Assembly: GCA_036557505.1 (NCBI GenBank)
Contig: DATBHM010000068.1
Coordinates: forward strand, 1-18,850
Direction: 5' to 3'
Source: DATBHM01 sp036557505
GTDB taxonomy: Bacteria > Actinomycetota > UBA4738 > JACQTL01
Length of the DNA: 18,850 nt
Every line of letters starts with the position of its first letter. Position 1 is the first letter of the stretch. Under the pieces are notes generated by a model. The model was not told the origin of the DNA. It ran no database searches and saw nothing but the letters and a program-made list of their open reading frames with translations. Below are positions 1 through 6,766 of this stretch, in pieces. The translations under genes and the position numbers were made by a program.

Positions 1-17
1 CCGCCCTGCGGCGCCAT
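1..17 (-). CDS. atpH: ATP synthase delta subunit, first five codons only (partial)
   Basis: An ATG at 17..15 follows the atpF stop by two bases and opens a frame reading M-A-P-Q-G before the window ends. In nearly all bacterial atp operons the gene after atpF is atpH, the delta subunit of the peripheral stalk, so the identity rests on gene order alone. A GGAGG lies about 15 nt upstream of the ATG, inside a short GC palindrome (26-37), which is further than an ideal ribosome binding site. Confidence 0.5.
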
Positions 18-19
18 GC

Positions 20-598
20 TCACGAGGAGGCGCCTCCGTTCCCGGACGCGCCGGCGCCGACGCCGGACGCGCTCAGCTCGTCGATGTACGAGTCCACGAG
101 CGCAAGCTGCCGGTCGTGGTCGAGCTCGGAGCCCACCACGCGCTCGGCCACCTGCACGGCGAGCGACCCGACCTCCCGGCGAAGCTCGCGCTTGGCGCGC
201 TCCCGTTCGGCCTGGATCTCGAGCCGGGCGCTCTCGACCATCCGGTTGGCCTCGTCCTGCGCCTTCTGCTGGAGGTCCTTGCGGAGCTGCTCGCCGGCCT
301 CGCGGGCCTCGGCCACGATGCGATTGGCCTCCTCCCGCGCGCCCGCGACCTGCCGCTTGTAGTCCTCGAGCATCTTGTTGGCCTCGGCCTGCGTGGCCTC
401 GGCCTCCTTGATCTGCCCCTCGATCTTCGCGGTCCGCTCGGCGAGCGCCTCGCTGATGCGCTTGAACACGCCGGCCCGCCACAGCACCACGAGCAGCAGC
501 ACGAAGGCCACCGTGCCCCAGATGAGCTCGTTCCACGCCGGGATCAGGGGGTTCTTCGTCTTCTCCTCGGCGGCGAGGATCGATGCGTAGCCCAGCAT
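20..598 (-). CDS. atpF: F1Fo ATP synthase subunit b
   Basis: Subunit b forms the peripheral stalk that holds F1 against the a subunit while the c ring turns. The 192-residue product has a short N-terminus containing NPLIPAWNELIWG, one membrane helix at about residues 24-42, and then a long charged Ala/Glu/Arg/Lys-rich coiled coil to about residue 160, as in family members. The C-terminal 15 or so residues are Gly/Ser/Ala-rich and probably disordered. The ATG at 598 lies 6 nt after the atpE stop, so translation is probably coupled. It is one gene in the atp operon, followed by the start of atpH. Confidence 0.95.
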   Translation of the reverse strand: MLGYASILAAEEKTKNPLIPAWNELIWGTVAFVLLLVVLWRAGVFKRISEALAERTAKIEGQIKEAEATQAEANKMLEDYKRQVAGAREEANRIVAEAREAGEQLRKDLQQKAQDEANRMVESARLEIQAERERAKRELRREVGSLAVQVAERVVGSELDHDRQLALVDSYIDELSASGVGAGASGNGGASS

Positions 599-604
599 CG
601 ACGC

Positions 605-838
605 CTACAGGATGAACGCGAGGACGGCGCCGATGAGGGCGAGCACGTCGGTGAACGCGATGCCCAGGATCATGGTGGTCTGGAGCCGGCCGGCCATCTC
701 GGGCTGGCGGGCCTGGCCCTCGACGGTCTTGCCGACCATGAAGCCGATGCCGATGCCCGGCCCGATGGTCGACAGGCCGTAGCCGATCAGGCTCACGCTC
801 CCGCTGACCGCGGCGAGGATCACTCCGAACAGGTGCAT
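605..838 (-). CDS. atpE: F1Fo ATP synthase subunit c
   Basis: This proteolipid forms the rotating proton-carrying ring. The product has 77 residues in two membrane helices joined by the conserved polar loop ARQPE (residues 43-47). Helix 1 carries the glycine-rich packing motif GPGIGIG (26-32). The proton-binding carboxylate in helix 2 is an aspartate (D64, context AFTDVLALIG) rather than the commoner glutamate. The Gln on helix 1 typical of sodium-binding rings is not seen, so proton coupling is likely. The ATG is preceded by a purine-rich GGGAGAGGGA ribosome binding site, stronger than those of its neighbours, consistent with the high copy number needed for the c subunit. Confidence 0.95.
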   Translation of the reverse strand: MHLFGVILAAVSGSVSLIGYGLSTIGPGIGIGFMVGKTVEGQARQPEMAGRLQTTMILGIAFTDVLALIGAVLAFIL

Positions 839-852
839 TCCCTCTCCCTTCT

Positions 853-1677
853 CTAATGCTCTTCTGAGACCGACAGGGTGATGTACACGGCCGTGAGCAG
901 GGTGAACACGTACGCCTGCACGGCGGCGATGAAGATCTCGAGGCCCACCAGGAAGATCGACAGGACGAGCGCCGGGATCGCGAGCGGGATGGTCGCCGGC
1001 AGGGCGACCAGGTACGCGGTGGCCACGAAGAACACGGTGAGGAGCACGTGGCCGGCGAAGAAGTTCGCGAACAACCGGATGGCGAGCGTGGCCGGGCGCA
1101 GGATCAGCGCGGTGATGAGCTCGATGGGTGTCAGCAGAACGTACGCGGGCTTGGGCACGCCGGGCGGGAACATCACGGCCTTGAAGTAACCGAAGAACCC
1201 CTTCTTCTTGATGCCGGCGTAGTTGTAGACCAACCACGAACCCGTCGCGAGGATCAGCGGGATGGCGATCCGGGACGACACCGGGAACTGGATGACCGGG
1301 ATGACCTCGAAGAAGCTGATGATCAGCGCGAACAGGAACAGGATCGAGAGGTAGGGCTGCCAGACCGCGCCCTCCCGGCGGCCGATCACGCCCTCCACCA
1401 CGTCGCTCGCCACGAAGTCGTACAGCGCCTCCATGGCGTTCTGCCCGCCGCGGGGCACGATCCTCGGCCTCCGGAACGCGAGGATGAACACCAGCGCGGC
1501 GAGCGCTGCCGCGACGAACTCCAGGATGACCACCCGGTTGATGCAGAGGGTGGTGCCGCCGATGTGCCAGATGCACGGCCACTGGTACAGCTCGTTGACC
1601 GACGGGATCGAGTCCTTGAACCCCGCCCGCGCCACGAGGACCGGCAGCAGTCCCTGGAGGTTGGCGAGCCCGAACAC
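853..1677 (-). CDS. atpB: F1Fo ATP synthase subunit a
   Basis: Subunit a is the stator channel that passes protons to the c ring. The product is 274 residues with about five to six membrane helices. The essential arginine is R201 in the conserved context TLAIRLFANFFAGH, and Q254 (AAVQAYVF) sits in the last helix at the position conserved across the family. The GTG start at 1677 immediately follows the TAG of the atpI-like gene with no spacer, so the two are translationally coupled. The stop lies 14 nt before atpE. Confidence 0.96.
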   Translation of the reverse strand: MFGLANLQGLLPVLVARAGFKDSIPSVNELYQWPCIWHIGGTTLCINRVVILEFVAAALAALVFILAFRRPRIVPRGGQNAMEALYDFVASDVVEGVIGRREGAVWQPYLSILFLFALIISFFEVIPVIQFPVSSRIAIPLILATGSWLVYNYAGIKKKGFFGYFKAVMFPPGVPKPAYVLLTPIELITALILRPATLAIRLFANFFAGHVLLTVFFVATAYLVALPATIPLAIPALVLSIFLVGLEIFIAAVQAYVFTLLTAVYITLSVSEEH

Positions 1678-2112
1678 CTAGGCCCCGCTCCCCACCGGTG
1701 GCGCCCCCGACCGCTCCCCGGCCGGCTGGAGCTTGCCGGTCAGCACCACGTACGCCTCGTACATCGCGACGGCGATGGCCGTGGCGATCGCGGCGAACCC
1801 GAACGCGGCCACGTCCCCGCCCAGCGCCCGGACTGCGAACAGGCACCCGACGATGATCCCCAGCCGGATCAGCCACCCGCCCAGGGTGGCCGCCTGCATG
1901 GCCCCGGCCGAGACCCGCCGGGCCCGGCCCAGGATCACGACGTAGCCGGCGAAGCTGACGCTCACGACCAGGACGCCGAGCAGCGCGGAGATCGCCGCGT
2001 TCGGCCCGTTGACGGCGTAGCCGATGCCGAACGCGGCGACGGCCAGCACCGCCCCCGGGAGGAGGGCCCGCTTGGCCATCTGGCGTTCCGGCTGGTCGTC
2101 CGTCTCGCTCAC
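1678..2112 (-). CDS. atpI: AtpI-like ATP synthase accessory membrane protein
   Basis: A 144-residue protein with four predicted membrane helices (about 16-34, 39-62, 77-96 and 101-125), a polar N-terminus and a Gly/Pro-rich tail. Its position between a small AtpZ-type gene and atpB, its size and its four helices match the AtpI/subunit I family, which in other bacteria assists c-ring assembly or magnesium handling. Sequence conservation in this family is low, so the call leans on context. The start is GTG at 2112, 3 nt after the atpZ stop, and the stop abuts the atpB start. Confidence 0.8.
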   Translation of the reverse strand: MSETDDQPERQMAKRALLPGAVLAVAAFGIGYAVNGPNAAISALLGVLVVSVSFAGYVVILGRARRVSAGAMQAATLGGWLIRLGIIVGCLFAVRALGGDVAAFGFAAIATAIAVAMYEAYVVLTGKLQPAGERSGAPPVGSGA

Positions 2113-2115
2113 TCG

Positions 2116-2334
2116 CTACTTCTGGTCTCTCGTGTACCTGACGAGCACCAGCCACGTGCCCCCGATGGCTCCCAGGATCAGCCCGATGGGCAGGAACAGG
2201 GCGTGGAAGCCGAACAGCCGGTCGAGCAGGTACCCGATGCCTCCCCAGGCCAGCAACCCGCCGAGCAGGAGTCCGATGATGGTCCAGGCGTCCGGGCTCG
2301 GCTGCCCGGATCCACCCTCCGGATTCCCGGCCAT
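2116..2334 (-). CDS. atpZ: AtpZ/AtpI family small membrane protein, first gene of the atp operon
   Basis: A 72-residue protein with a polar N-terminus rich in Gly/Pro/Ser, two membrane helices (about 17-36 and 42-66) separated by a short DRLFGFHA turn, and a basic end. This matches the short F0F1-ATPase gene-1/AtpZ family, which in alkaliphilic Bacillus was reported to act with AtpI as a divalent-cation transporter supplying the synthase. There is no Shine-Dalgarno sequence before the ATG at 2334. Instead a strong -10 box ends only 9 nt upstream, so the mRNA is predicted to be leaderless or to have a leader of about 3 nt. Confidence 0.85.
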   Translation of the reverse strand: MAGNPEGGSGQPSPDAWTIIGLLLGGLLAWGGIGYLLDRLFGFHALFLPIGLILGAIGGTWLVLVRYTRDQK

Positions 2335-2343
2335 GGGCGCGCC

Positions 2344-2372
2344 ATTCTACTGACGGGCACCGGGTGCGTCAA
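2344..2372 (-). promoter_or_regulatory. Promoter of the ATP synthase operon
   Basis: Read on the minus strand, TTGACG (2372-2367) and TAGAAT (2349-2344) are separated by exactly 17 nt. Each hexamer matches the sigma-70/SigA consensus at 5 of 6 positions. The predicted transcription start is near 2337, about 3 nt before the atpZ start codon. This is the best-looking promoter in the window. Confidence 0.8.
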
Positions 2373-2421
2373 AGCGAGAAGAAACGCAAATCCGCTGGTC
2401 AGAGCGCATTTTCGGTTCCGC

Positions 2422-2439
2422 TTGTGAAACGGTTCACAA
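2422..2439. promoter_or_regulatory. CRP/GlxR-type operator palindrome
   Basis: The site is TTGTGA-N6-TCACAA, containing a perfect TGTGA-N6-TCACA match to the CRP/FNR-family half-site arrangement; the full perfect stem is 8 bp (2421-2428 with 2433-2440). It covers the potC stop codon. Its centre (2430.5) lies about 93 bp upstream of the predicted atp transcription start, near a known class I CRP activation spacing. It could also act as a weak hairpin after potC, but no T-run follows. Confidence 0.55.
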
Positions 2440-3315
2440 GGCCCGGGGCGCCGCCTTGCGATTGGCGATGACGTTCGCGATGGCGATGACCACGCCGACC
2501 AGGAAGATGATCGTCCCCATGACGAACACCTGCGGCGGGATCCCCACCTTCACGGTGCCGTAGACCCACAGTGGGAACGTCTGGGTCGAGCCCGCGACGA
2601 AGTTCGTGATGATGAAGTCGTCGATCGACAGGGCGAACGCGAGCAGCGCCCCGGCCAGGATGCCCGGGAAGATGATCGGGAAGGTCACCTTCCAGAACGT
2701 CACCCATGGCGTGGCCCCGAGGTCCTTGGCGGCCTCCTCCACGGTGAGGTCGAGCCCCGCCAATCGGGCCCGGACGGTGATCGTCACGAACGCGATGTTG
2801 AACATCACGTGGGCGATGATGATCGTGAGCATCCCCCGCGGGATCCCGAACGTGATGAACAGCGACAGCAGCGACGCGCCCAGCACGATCTCGGGGGCGG
2901 CGATGTTGAGGAACATCACGAACTCGCTCGTGCCCTTGGCCCGGAACCGGTAGCGGACCAGCGCCAGTGCCATCATCGTGCCGAGCACCGTCGCGATCAG
3001 CGTGCTGATCACGGCGACGACGAGCGAGTTCTTCAGCGAGTTCGTGAGGTCCGGGATCGCGAACAGCTTCTTGTACCACTCGATCGTGAACCCCTGCCAC
3101 CGGAAGCTCACCCGCTTGAAGCCGCTGTTGTTGAACCCGTACAGGATCATCACGAGGATCGGCAGCAACAGGTAGAGGAGCACCCCGATCGAGTACACCG
3201 GCAGGATGTACCGGGTCCACCTCCGCCGCTTCCGCGGCGTCGGCGGCAGGGCTCCGACCGTCTCCTCGGCGCCGCGGTCGACGGTGACCGGCCGGGAGGC
3301 GCCGACCGCGCTCAT
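2434..3315 (-). CDS. potC: Spermidine/putrescine ABC transporter permease PotC
   Basis: Inner-membrane permease of a polyamine importer. The 293-residue product has a polar, basic N-terminal extension of about 33 residues, then about six membrane helices. The cytoplasmic EAA loop that contacts the ATPase is at about 194-213 (EEAAKDLGATPWVTFWKVTF), and the region after it (ALSIDDFIITNFVAG) is typical of PotC-type permeases. The ATG start overlaps the potB stop in ATGA. It is the last gene of the potA-D-B-C operon; the CRP-like palindrome covers its stop codon. Confidence 0.92.
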   Translation of the reverse strand: MSAVGASRPVTVDRGAEETVGALPPTPRKRRRWTRYILPVYSIGVLLYLLLPILVMILYGFNNSGFKRVSFRWQGFTIEWYKKLFAIPDLTNSLKNSLVVAVISTLIATVLGTMMALALVRYRFRAKGTSEFVMFLNIAAPEIVLGASLLSLFITFGIPRGMLTIIIAHVMFNIAFVTITVRARLAGLDLTVEEAAKDLGATPWVTFWKVTFPIIFPGILAGALLAFALSIDDFIITNFVAGSTQTFPLWVYGTVKVGIPPQVFVMGTIIFLVGVVIAIANVIANRKAAPRAL

Positions 3316-4181
3316 ACGTACTCCTCGATCTGGCGGGTCCCGAGCACCCGCGCGTAGAGCACGATCCCGATCACCAGCGCGATCATCAGGATGAACGAGA
3401 GGGCGGCCGCGGTCGGGTAGTGGAACTGGACCAGGTACTGATCCTGGATGATGTTCCCGATCATGAACGTGTTCGTCCCGCCGAGGATCTGGGCATTCAG
3501 GTAGTCCCCCACCGCGGGCACGAACGTGAGCAGGACGCCGGCGAACACACCGGGGATCGACAATGGAAGGATGACCTTCGTGAACACCCTGCGATTCGAC
3601 GCGTAGAGATCGCGGGCGGCCTCCACGACCGTGCGGTCGACGCGCTCGAGCGCCACGTAGATGGGCAGCGCCATGAACGGCAGGAAGTTGTAGGCGATGC
3701 CCGAGATCACGGCGACGGGCGTGGCGAGCACGTGGAAGTTCTGCGGGAGCAGGTGCCAGCTCTTCAGCGTCCCGAGGATGATCCCGTTGTCCGAGAGGAT
3801 GAACTGCCACGCGAGCGTCCGGATGACGAACGACACGAAGAACGGCAGCAGCATGATGAACAGCAGCGTCGTCTTGTACCGGCCGCCCCGGAACGCGATC
3901 CAGTACGCCAGCGGGTAGGACACGACGAGCGTCGCGACCGTCGCGATCGTGCCGAACACGATCGACCGGATGAACTGCGTGTGGTAGGTCGTGATGGCGT
4001 CGGTGTAGTTGGCGAAGTGCCAGGTGTTGCGGAATCCCTGGAACAGGTCACCGGTCTGCAGCGAGACAGACGCCATGAAGAACAGCGGCACCAGGAAGAA
4101 CACGATGAGCCAGATGCCCCCCGGCCCGATCAGCAGGTAGGGGGACGCCGCCTTTCGGAACCCCCGGCGCTTCCTCGTCAC
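3312..4181 (-). CDS. potB: Spermidine/putrescine ABC transporter permease PotB
   Basis: The second permease of the importer, 289 residues with about six membrane helices. A basic N-terminus is followed by a first helix at about 20-40. The EAA loop lies at about 187-206 (EAARDLYASNRRVFTKVILP), and VPAVGDYLNAQILGG matches PotB-type proteins. The GTG start overlaps the potD stop in GTGA. An upstream in-frame GTG exists inside potD, but the overlap start agrees with the other junctions of this operon and with the expected protein length. Confidence 0.92.
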   Translation of the reverse strand: MTRKRRGFRKAASPYLLIGPGGIWLIVFFLVPLFFMASVSLQTGDLFQGFRNTWHFANYTDAITTYHTQFIRSIVFGTIATVATLVVSYPLAYWIAFRGGRYKTTLLFIMLLPFFVSFVIRTLAWQFILSDNGIILGTLKSWHLLPQNFHVLATPVAVISGIAYNFLPFMALPIYVALERVDRTVVEAARDLYASNRRVFTKVILPLSIPGVFAGVLLTFVPAVGDYLNAQILGGTNTFMIGNIIQDQYLVQFHYPTAAALSFILMIALVIGIVLYARVLGTRQIEEYV

Positions 4182-5458
4182 GAGCTGTACACGGGTGACC
4201 ACACTCCATCCCACTCGTCCTGCTCGGCCTGGCTCTTGAAGAACTTGTACTGCTTGGCCTGCGCCAGGTCCTGCGGGGTCGGGAACACGAGGGGGCTGTC
4301 GGCGACTGCCTGGTCCTTGAGCGTGTTCGACACGTACTGCTGGGCAGCCGGGACCGGCGACACGTACCAGATGAAGTCGGCCATCATGCCCGCGACCTCC
4401 GGCTGATAGACGAAGTTCATGTAGGTGATGGCGTCGACGGGGTGCTGCGCGTGCAGCGGGATGCACATGTTGTCGTGCCAGTAGATCGGCCCCTCCTTGG
4501 GGAACACGAACTTCATCTCCGGGAAGCCGTCGCCGCCGTTGGCCTTGGACTGCGAGGCGATGAAGATGTCGCCCGACCAGGCCTGCGTGATGACGATGTC
4601 GCCGTTCTCCAGCGCGTTGATGTAGCTCTGGTCGTAGAACGAGCGGATGATGCCGTCGTCGCGGGCCTTGATGACGTTCTGGGCCGCCGTCTTCCACTGG
4701 TCGGGCGTGGCGGTGTTCGGGTCGACCCCCGTGTAGTTGATGGCCGGGCACGGCATGTCCTGGTCGTTCGAGAACATCCCGACCTTGCCCTTGTACTTGG
4801 GGTCGAGCAGGTCGCCGAAGCTCGTCGGCGGCGTCTTGATGACCTTCGAGTTGTAGCCGATCCCGGTGAACCCGGACTGCCACACGACCGTGAACTTGTT
4901 CCCGGGGTCGTAGTTCGGGTTGGTGGTCTTGGGGTCGGCGTTCTTCTGCCAGTTGGGCAGGTACTTGTGATCGAGCGGCGTCAGGAAGCCGAGCTTGATC
5001 ATCCGGTCGACCGGGCCTCCGTTGGTGATGACGATGAGGTCGTAGCCGGTGTCCTGCCCGTTCTGCAGGACCGGGATGATCTTGGCGAGGAACGGGTCGT
5101 TGTCGTTGATCGGGGTCGTGTACTTGACCTTGATCCCGGTGTCCTTCGTGAACTTCGCGAGGCTCGGGCTGTTGCCCGAGGAGTCGACGTCGATGTAGTC
5201 GGGCCAGTTCGCGAAGTTCAGCTGCCCGGAGGGCTTGCCGTCCCCGTAGATCGCCGACAGGTCGGAGGCGTTGACGCTCGGCGGCCCGCCGCTCCCCTTC
5301 ACGCCGCACGCGGCGAGGAACGAGGCCAGGCCCGCTCCGGCGAGGCCCATTCCCGTGTACCGGAACATGTCCCGCCGGGAGATCCGGCGCTGGGTCAGGC
5401 CCCGCAGGAGCGCGGGGTCGATGATCGGCCGGTCTGGTGGTTGGTTGCGCTGGGTCAC
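4178..5458 (-). CDS. potD: Polyamine ABC transporter substrate-binding lipoprotein PotD
   Basis: The extracytoplasmic receptor that delivers polyamines to PotBC. The 426-residue product has a long N-terminal region with a twin-arginine motif (SRRDMF, residues 27-32), a hydrophobic stretch and a lipobox LAAC with Cys at 51, so it should be a Tat-exported lipoprotein. The mature part contains NFANWPDYID near its start, TQAWSGD at about 291-297 and VSPVPAAQQYV at about 366-376, as in the PotD/PotF family. The GTG start overlaps the potA stop in GTGA and is preceded by a GAGGAGGG stretch encoding the acidic PotA tail. Whether the ligand is spermidine, putrescine or a related compound cannot be read from the sequence. 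Confidence 0.92.
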   Translation of the reverse strand: MTQRNQPPDRPIIDPALLRGLTQRRISRRDMFRYTGMGLAGAGLASFLAACGVKGSGGPPSVNASDLSAIYGDGKPSGQLNFANWPDYIDVDSSGNSPSLAKFTKDTGIKVKYTTPINDNDPFLAKIIPVLQNGQDTGYDLIVITNGGPVDRMIKLGFLTPLDHKYLPNWQKNADPKTTNPNYDPGNKFTVVWQSGFTGIGYNSKVIKTPPTSFGDLLDPKYKGKVGMFSNDQDMPCPAINYTGVDPNTATPDQWKTAAQNVIKARDDGIIRSFYDQSYINALENGDIVITQAWSGDIFIASQSKANGGDGFPEMKFVFPKEGPIYWHDNMCIPLHAQHPVDAITYMNFVYQPEVAGMMADFIWYVSPVPAAQQYVSNTLKDQAVADSPLVFPTPQDLAQAKQYKFFKSQAEQDEWDGVWSPVYSS

Positions 5459-6597
5459 TCCTCGCCCTCCTCGTCGCCGTCGCCGGAATCGCCGGGTGTC
5501 ACCGCGAACGTGTACTCCGGCCGCCACCGGATCCGCACCCGCTCTCCGGGGTGCGGGATGTCGGTGGTTCCCCGGTTCTGCTCGTACACGGTGAGCCGTG
5601 ACCCGGCCGGGCCATCCACCGTGAACTGGTGGCTGACGCCGATGTACGTCACGTCGCGGAGGTCGCCCTCCACCGCGTTCCACCCATTGTCCGGCGGGGG
5701 GGCCGAAACCGCTTCGATGTGGATCTTCTCCGGACGGACGCCCACCCGGACCGAGGTTCCCTCCGGCACGCGGTCGGCCGGCACCCGGACCACCGATCCA
5801 CCGGTCACCACCACCGAGGCGGAGTCGTCGGATCGCTCCTTCACCTGCCCGGAGAGGAGGTTGGACGCGCCCAGGAACCCGGCCACGAACTCGCTCACGG
5901 GCTTGTCGTAGACGGCCTCGGGCGGGCCGACCTGCTCGATCCTCCCCTTGTGCATCACGGCCAGGCGGTTCGACATCGTCATCGCCTCCTCCTGGTCGTG
6001 GGTGACGTAGAGGAACGTGATCTGCACCGCCTGCTGGATCCGCTTCAGCTCGAGCTGCATCTGCCGGCGGAGCTTGAGGTCGAGCGCGCCGAGCGGCTCG
6101 TCGAGCAGGAGCAGCCGGGGCTGGTTCACCAGCGCCCGGGCCAGCGCCACGCGCTGCTGCTGCCCGCCCGAGAGCTGGGAGGGCTTGCGGCGCTCGTATC
6201 CCGGGAGGTCCACGATCCGCAGCATCTCCTTGACCCGCTCGTCGAGGTCGCGCCCGGGGACCTTCTTCCGGCGGAGCCCGAACGCGACGTTCTCGAACAC
6301 GTCGAGGTGCGGGAACAGGGCGTAGGACTGGAAGACCGTGTTCACGTCACGCCGGTACGACGGGAGGTTGGTGACGTCGCGACCCCCGAGCTGGATGACG
6401 CCGGTGCTCGGCTCCTCGAACCCGCCGATCATCCGCAGCGTGGTGGTCTTGCCGCATCCCGACGGGCCCAGGAGGCTGAAGAACTCGCCGTGCTCGATGT
6501 CGAGCGACAGGTCGTCGACCGCGACCTGCTCCCCGAACTGCTTGGTCACATGGTCCAGGCTGACATCGGCTTCGGGGGCGGGGGCTGCATCCGGCAC
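5455..6597 (-). CDS. potA: Polyamine ABC transporter ATP-binding protein PotA
   Basis: ATPase that powers polyamine import. Numbered from the GTG at 6597 (380 residues), it shows Walker A GPSGCGKT (44-51), Q-loop Q90, signature LSGGQQQ (142-148), Walker B LLLLDEP (162-168), switch His200 and a C-terminal TOBE-type domain from about 248. The frame stays open to a TTG at 6678, which would add 27 residues not typical of the family. I prefer 6597 because GATAAT lies 6 nt before it, fitting a leaderless start, and because 380 residues is near the usual PotA length. The acidic tail GDGDEEGEE overlaps potD. It is the first gene of the pot operon, 88 to 169 nt after hisD depending on the start. Confidence 0.9.
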   Translation of the reverse strand: MPDAAPAPEADVSLDHVTKQFGEQVAVDDLSLDIEHGEFFSLLGPSGCGKTTTLRMIGGFEEPSTGVIQLGGRDVTNLPSYRRDVNTVFQSYALFPHLDVFENVAFGLRRKKVPGRDLDERVKEMLRIVDLPGYERRKPSQLSGGQQQRVALARALVNQPRLLLLDEPLGALDLKLRRQMQLELKRIQQAVQITFLYVTHDQEEAMTMSNRLAVMHKGRIEQVGPPEAVYDKPVSEFVAGFLGASNLLSGQVKERSDDSASVVVTGGSVVRVPADRVPEGTSVRVGVRPEKIHIEAVSAPPPDNGWNAVEGDLRDVTYIGVSHQFTVDGPAGSRLTVYEQNRGTTDIPHPGERVRIRWRPEYTFAVTPGDSGDGDEEGEE

Positions 6598-6603
6598 GGC
6601 CGG

Positions 6604-6633
6604 ATTATCCCGTTCGGAGGGGCTGGGGGTGAA
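6604..6633 (-). promoter_or_regulatory. Probable promoter of the pot operon
   Basis: On the minus strand, TTCACC (6633-6628) and GATAAT (6609-6604) are 18 nt apart, matching consensus at 4 of 6 and 5 of 6 positions. The -10 box ends 6 nt before the GTG at 6597, placing the transcription start at the start codon. The site would lie inside the coding sequence if the TTG at 6678 were used instead. Confidence 0.45.
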
Positions 6634-6766
6634 ATCCACCGCCCCACTGCTCGGTCGTCGGTTGTACGGAACGTCCAACCGGCCTTCGGCCTCCAGTCGG
6701 AGGGCTCCGCCCCCGACCGCCCCCGGAAACCCCGGGAACGGTTCAGCGAGCGGCCGCCACGAGCGA

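Noticed and set aside
26..37. GGAGGCGCCTCC palindrome at the atpF/atpH junction as a terminator
   Set aside because: It lies inside the atpF coding end, has no loop and no T-run, and the operon must continue into atpH.
1048..2427. Long plus-strand open frame (459 codons) opposite atpB, atpI and atpZ
   Set aside because: Its product is a low-complexity Arg/Asp/Pro/His sequence of the type produced by the antisense of high-GC genes, and the opposite strand encodes recognisable ATP synthase subunits.
2399..5309. Minus-strand alternate frames that run on past potB and potC
   Set aside because: They are extensions or shadow frames over potD, potB and potC; the 4-nt overlaps and family lengths define the real starts.
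6598..6678. 27-codon N-terminal extension of PotA from a TTG at 6678
   Set aside because: The family does not have it, and a GATAAT box with leaderless spacing sits inside it. It is kept as an alternative, not the main call.
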